Assembly: GCA_947034885.2 (NCBI GenBank)
Contig: OX344758.2
Span: 12,489,067-12,553,066 of the forward strand
Direction: 5' to 3'
DNA from: Thuidium tamariscinum
Lineage: Eukaryota; Streptophyta; Bryopsida; Hypnales; Thuidiaceae
Length of the DNA: 64,000 nucleotides
Shown: positions 61,680 through 64,000 of the stretch, in pieces
How positions within the stretch are numbered: position 1 is the first letter of the stretch
Layout: the number at the start of each line of letters is the position of its first letter
Notes under the pieces: generated by a model
What the model was told of the DNA's origin: nothing
Seen by the model: only the letters and a program-made list of their open reading frames with translations
Database searches by the model: none
Position numbers and translations under genes: made by a program

Positions 61680-62200
61680 TTTACTCACTTACAAGCAGAT
61701 TGGAGCAAAATTTATTCCATGTTTGGATAAAGCGCGTGGAAATCTACCTAGAGAACTAACGGATCGTCTTCTAAGCAGGCTCATTCGGGTGGTTTTCTTC
61801 CCTGTAACATCTTTGAACATCACTAAACAACTAAGGCTGGATTTTGGCCAGCAACAACTTCATCACTGCACAACCTTGCGAAGAAAAACATCATATCCAG
61901 TGATATTACCTCACTTTTGTTCAAAGTAGAGCAACCCGTCTCCCATCTCCCATCACTGCTTACATCTCCCACTCCCCGGTGCGTTGTCATAAACAACCCA
62001 CACCGGGGCGCCACCCAGTCATACACCCTGCGCGCAATGGCATTATCCTGCGCAGTAGTCCACCGCACTACACTCAACCTTTGCTCCTTGGCCATATCCG
62101 AGAACCCCTGGATGAGCAAAGTCGCAATGCCGTTTCCCCGCAGATCGGGCCTGGTGCCCATCAAGGGTCGAGACCATCGTCGATGATGGTCTAATCTGTG
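61680..62200 (-). pseudogene. GNAT acetyltransferase pseudogene with duplicated flank
   Basis: This corresponds to the gene at 38151-38633 from about the middle of the protein onward. It reads HHRRWSRPLMGT and then jumps to RPDLRGNGIATLLIQ, a deletion of the ten codons that include YLDD. It continues as SDMAKEQ, VVRWTTAQDNAIARRVYD, then shifts frame after a small deletion near the C-terminus. The 5' third is missing: upstream of about 62200 the sequence changes to duplication unit 2. The 3' flank to about 61690 also matches that of the intact gene. No function is expected. Confidence 0.85.
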
Positions 62201-63140
62201 ATGACTAGCTCACGTTATGGATAGCTGGTTGAGTTCTTTCAACTCTTTCTGGAGATGATTTCTTCCACTGAGGTTGAAAGGAGGCCCATAAAGAGATCAC
62301 TTAGTACCAACTAATTCACAGGTTGGGGTGTGTGTGTGTGTGACTTCCCGATTAATTAATATTTTTCAGTAGATTTGTTCTTGGAAGATAAAATATGGTC
62401 AATTTTGTTAAAATGGCGGTATTCCGAGTGCCATTTTGACAAATTCCAATGCCATTTTGACATATTTTGTGTGCCACTTTGACAAATTTGAAGTGTCATT
62501 TTGACATATTTTGTGTACCATTTTGACATAGAAGCCTAAAGGTAGAGGAAGAAAATGTGCCATTTTATTAGAATACTGTCATTTTAACGAAATTGACCAT
62601 AAATGGAATTGGCATTGATCGAGCCTAAGTCGTTTTGAACATGCTTTTCCGGTCCTTTGTGGAATTAATTATGAATTCTGAAGTTAGACTTGAAAAGTGT
62701 GAGTCCACCTTTTGGTATGTTCCCTGTCGGTGCATTCACGAACGCCAATGGTACATTGAAGTTCTAAACTAACATGTATCTCAGTCTAATAGTCTATGTG
62801 TGCTAGCTAGAAGTGGACCTCCTCCTTCCTCGATCTCGGGGGCTTGAAAAGCAGAGAACGTTATGTATGTCGTTGGCCCCTTAACCCTGAACTCTCTGCG
62901 AGAGTCCTCCGTAACTTTATCCTTTGCTGCCTTGTTCGAGCTGGACTTGCGTATCGACCACTTGCACAGTAGCAAACGTTACGTTATTTCGTTAGTTTTG
63001 TTGTCGTGCAGCGGAGACTCTCCGATCAGGCCCAGGGGCCTTCCTTGTACACGTTGATTTCGCTGCCTTGATCAAGACTCGTGTCCACCTGATCGACTCC
63101 AGGTACACCCCGTTCGCGCGCGAGGGCATGCGCACTCACA
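62190..63140 (+). repeat. Upstream part of duplication unit 2
   Basis: Second copy of the sequence at 59590-60465, with the MITE at 62395 added and many small changes. It joins the GNAT pseudogene at about 62195. Confidence 0.78.
62395..62600. mobile_element. MITE with 4-bp target duplication, copy 3
   Basis: 206 bp, starts atggtcaattttgttaaaat and ends with attttaacgaaattgaccat. Flanked by AAAT at 62391-62394 and 62601-62604. Unit 1 has the uninterrupted site gataaaatggaattggc near 59940, which confirms the insertion and the 4-bp duplication. The interior is about five tandem units of about 22 bases on the theme ccattttgaca, unlike copies 1 and 2. Confidence 0.88.
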
Positions 63141-63420
63141 ATGCCGAGACAACTGGTTCAGATGAAGCTGTACTTGTGAGCGCTGCCCCGGGGCTAAACG
63201 TGAGCATCAGCTTCTCCTGCAACTCTGAGGCCCCCATGGACTGGCCGATCAGGTCCCGCGAAACTTCGCTGCGTACTTCACTTCGCCGATGAGGCCCTGG
63301 TTAATCATGATATTAGATCTCAAATTTTACATGTGCAATCAGACGAAGTGAAGTTCGACGGCAGTACCCAGCCCGACGACGCGTACTTCTCGGTCGACGT
63401 GAGGGCCGGTGCCCGGTGGG
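63141..63420 (+). pseudogene. Decayed copy of the unknown beta-rich gene
   Basis: Begins atgccgagacaactggttca, matching the start of the gene at 60466 (MPYTLVQ against MPRQLVQ), but reaches a stop within about 12 codons. The text ccccggggctaaacgtgagc then matches the HPGLNVT region in another frame. A later part at 63355-63412 matches the VTQPADACFSFGVRVDG region (here TQPDDAYFSVDVRAG). The middle is deleted or replaced. It is not expected to make a protein. Confidence 0.8.
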
Positions 63421-63456
63421 ATCGTCTGATTGCACATGCAAAATTTGAGATCTAAT
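63312..63456. repeat. 35-bp inverted repeat around a coding fragment
   Basis: attagatctcaaattttaca through cagacga at 63312-63346 is repeated as its complement at 63422-63456, with one mismatch in 35. The 75-base loop is the surviving fragment of the unknown gene's second half. Confidence 0.88.
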
Positions 63457-63839
63457 ATGTAAGATATATATGGTGGACTACTGCATCGGGAAAAAACTAC
63501 TGTACATGCAGTACAGCGGGGCACAATTCATATACGAATTTTTGTATCCTGGCAGTTTTCACTACTAACAGTAGTTGTAATTCGAAGTTCGGAAACTTGA
63601 GACTTTTGTCGTATATGAATTACGATAAAAGTCTGAAAAAATCGACCGATTTTTGAACCGCAAGTTGCTTTGGAATCGTCGAGAAGAATACTGCCTTTTA
63701 TCATCTAATAAATAATAAATATATGTGAAATTCAAGATCATGCAACATTTTGGGTGTTTTCTTACACTATCTACCATCTACACAAGGAAGGCAGTAGCCT
63801 TTCCCTCTTCATAAAGTGGGAAACATCCAACTTTGGAGT

Positions 63840-64000
63840 CGCGGTCTTTCAATGTGTCCATCGGTCTGCATTCCAAAGGCTCTGCAGGTGGGTTCTGCTT
63901 TGAGCTTCTTACATACATCAAGCATTTGCCACTACCGGTATCTTCCATGTCACTGCATGCGGTGAGGGCTATTAATTCACAAGTGCGTGAGATGACGCAT
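63840..64000. repeat. Dispersed repeat, copy C (runs off the window)
   Basis: Matches 41155-41350 and 59030-59235: 'ttacatacatcaagcatttg', 'ccggtatcttccatgtc' and 'gagggct' text in the same order. It ends at the window edge, so completeness is unknown. Confidence 0.68.

Noticed and set aside
1..64000. CRISPR arrays, bacterial operons, ribosome binding sites, rRNA
   Set aside because: Spliced plant genes and GT-AG introns show a nuclear plant genome; the tandem repeats lack the regular spacer structure of CRISPR arrays, and no rRNA text was seen.
1..64000. LTR retrotransposons
   Set aside because: No pair of long direct repeats with TG..CA ends and no gag-pol, reverse transcriptase or integrase text was found.

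Overview
This is a nuclear land-plant window, roughly two thirds A+T between genes. It has split genes with GT-AG introns and many DNA-transposon relics. The plant call rests on a complete RAR1 gene with the plant-specific CCCH motif between its CHORD domains, plus an At1g76070/syringolide-induced-like gene. Introns are short (mostly 70-600 bases) and the repeats are mainly MITEs and foldback elements. I lean towards a bryophyte or lycophyte, but the sequence alone does not settle this. All exon models were built by hand from splice sites, reading phase and remembered family features; no alignment was run.

Layout. 1-6790 is AT-rich and gene-poor, with an inverted repeat and a dispersed repeat pair. 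6791-12128 is a small Stowaway-like MITE containing a complete PIF/Harbinger transposon (6855-12099; TTA target duplication, 15-bp terminal inverted repeats). That transposon carries a DDE transposase and a Myb/trihelix-like partner. 12130-17200 holds nothing I can name. 18492-20385 (+) is a three-exon At1g76070-like gene followed directly by a five-copy tandem repeat. 22953-25751 (-) is RAR1 (5 exons, 224 aa). 28669-32537 (-) is a 12-exon TPR-like, probably organellar protein (about 510 aa). 36523-37086 (+) is a two-exon acyl-CoA-binding-like protein. 38151-38633 (-) is an intronless, bacterial-looking GNAT acetyltransferase.

From 39 kb on, transposable elements dominate: a SINE with a 15-bp target duplication (39144-39317), TA-flanked MITEs (39346-39621 and 57243-57513), a 226-bp palindromic CACTA MITE (41357-41582), a 2.76-kb non-autonomous CACTA element (44212-46969), a 1.1-kb foldback repeat (about 49009-50090), a 1.39-kb TA-flanked foldback element (52201-53590), and two extremely short retroposon tails with long target duplications (56404-56436 and 58172-58229).

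The last 4.5 kb is a local duplication. An unrecognised beta-rich gene (60466-61311) has its C-terminus supplied by a MITE. A decayed second copy lies at about 62820-63420. Between them sits a GNAT pseudogene, whose intact relative is 23 kb upstream. A MITE family with 4-bp target duplications appears three times (41593, 61183, 62395).

The host genes do not form a pathway. RAR1 is an immune co-chaperone; the TPR and ACBP-like proteins look like ordinary housekeeping genes. The unusual material is the transposon nesting, the duplicated GNAT/unknown-gene locus and the MITE-derived protein tail.
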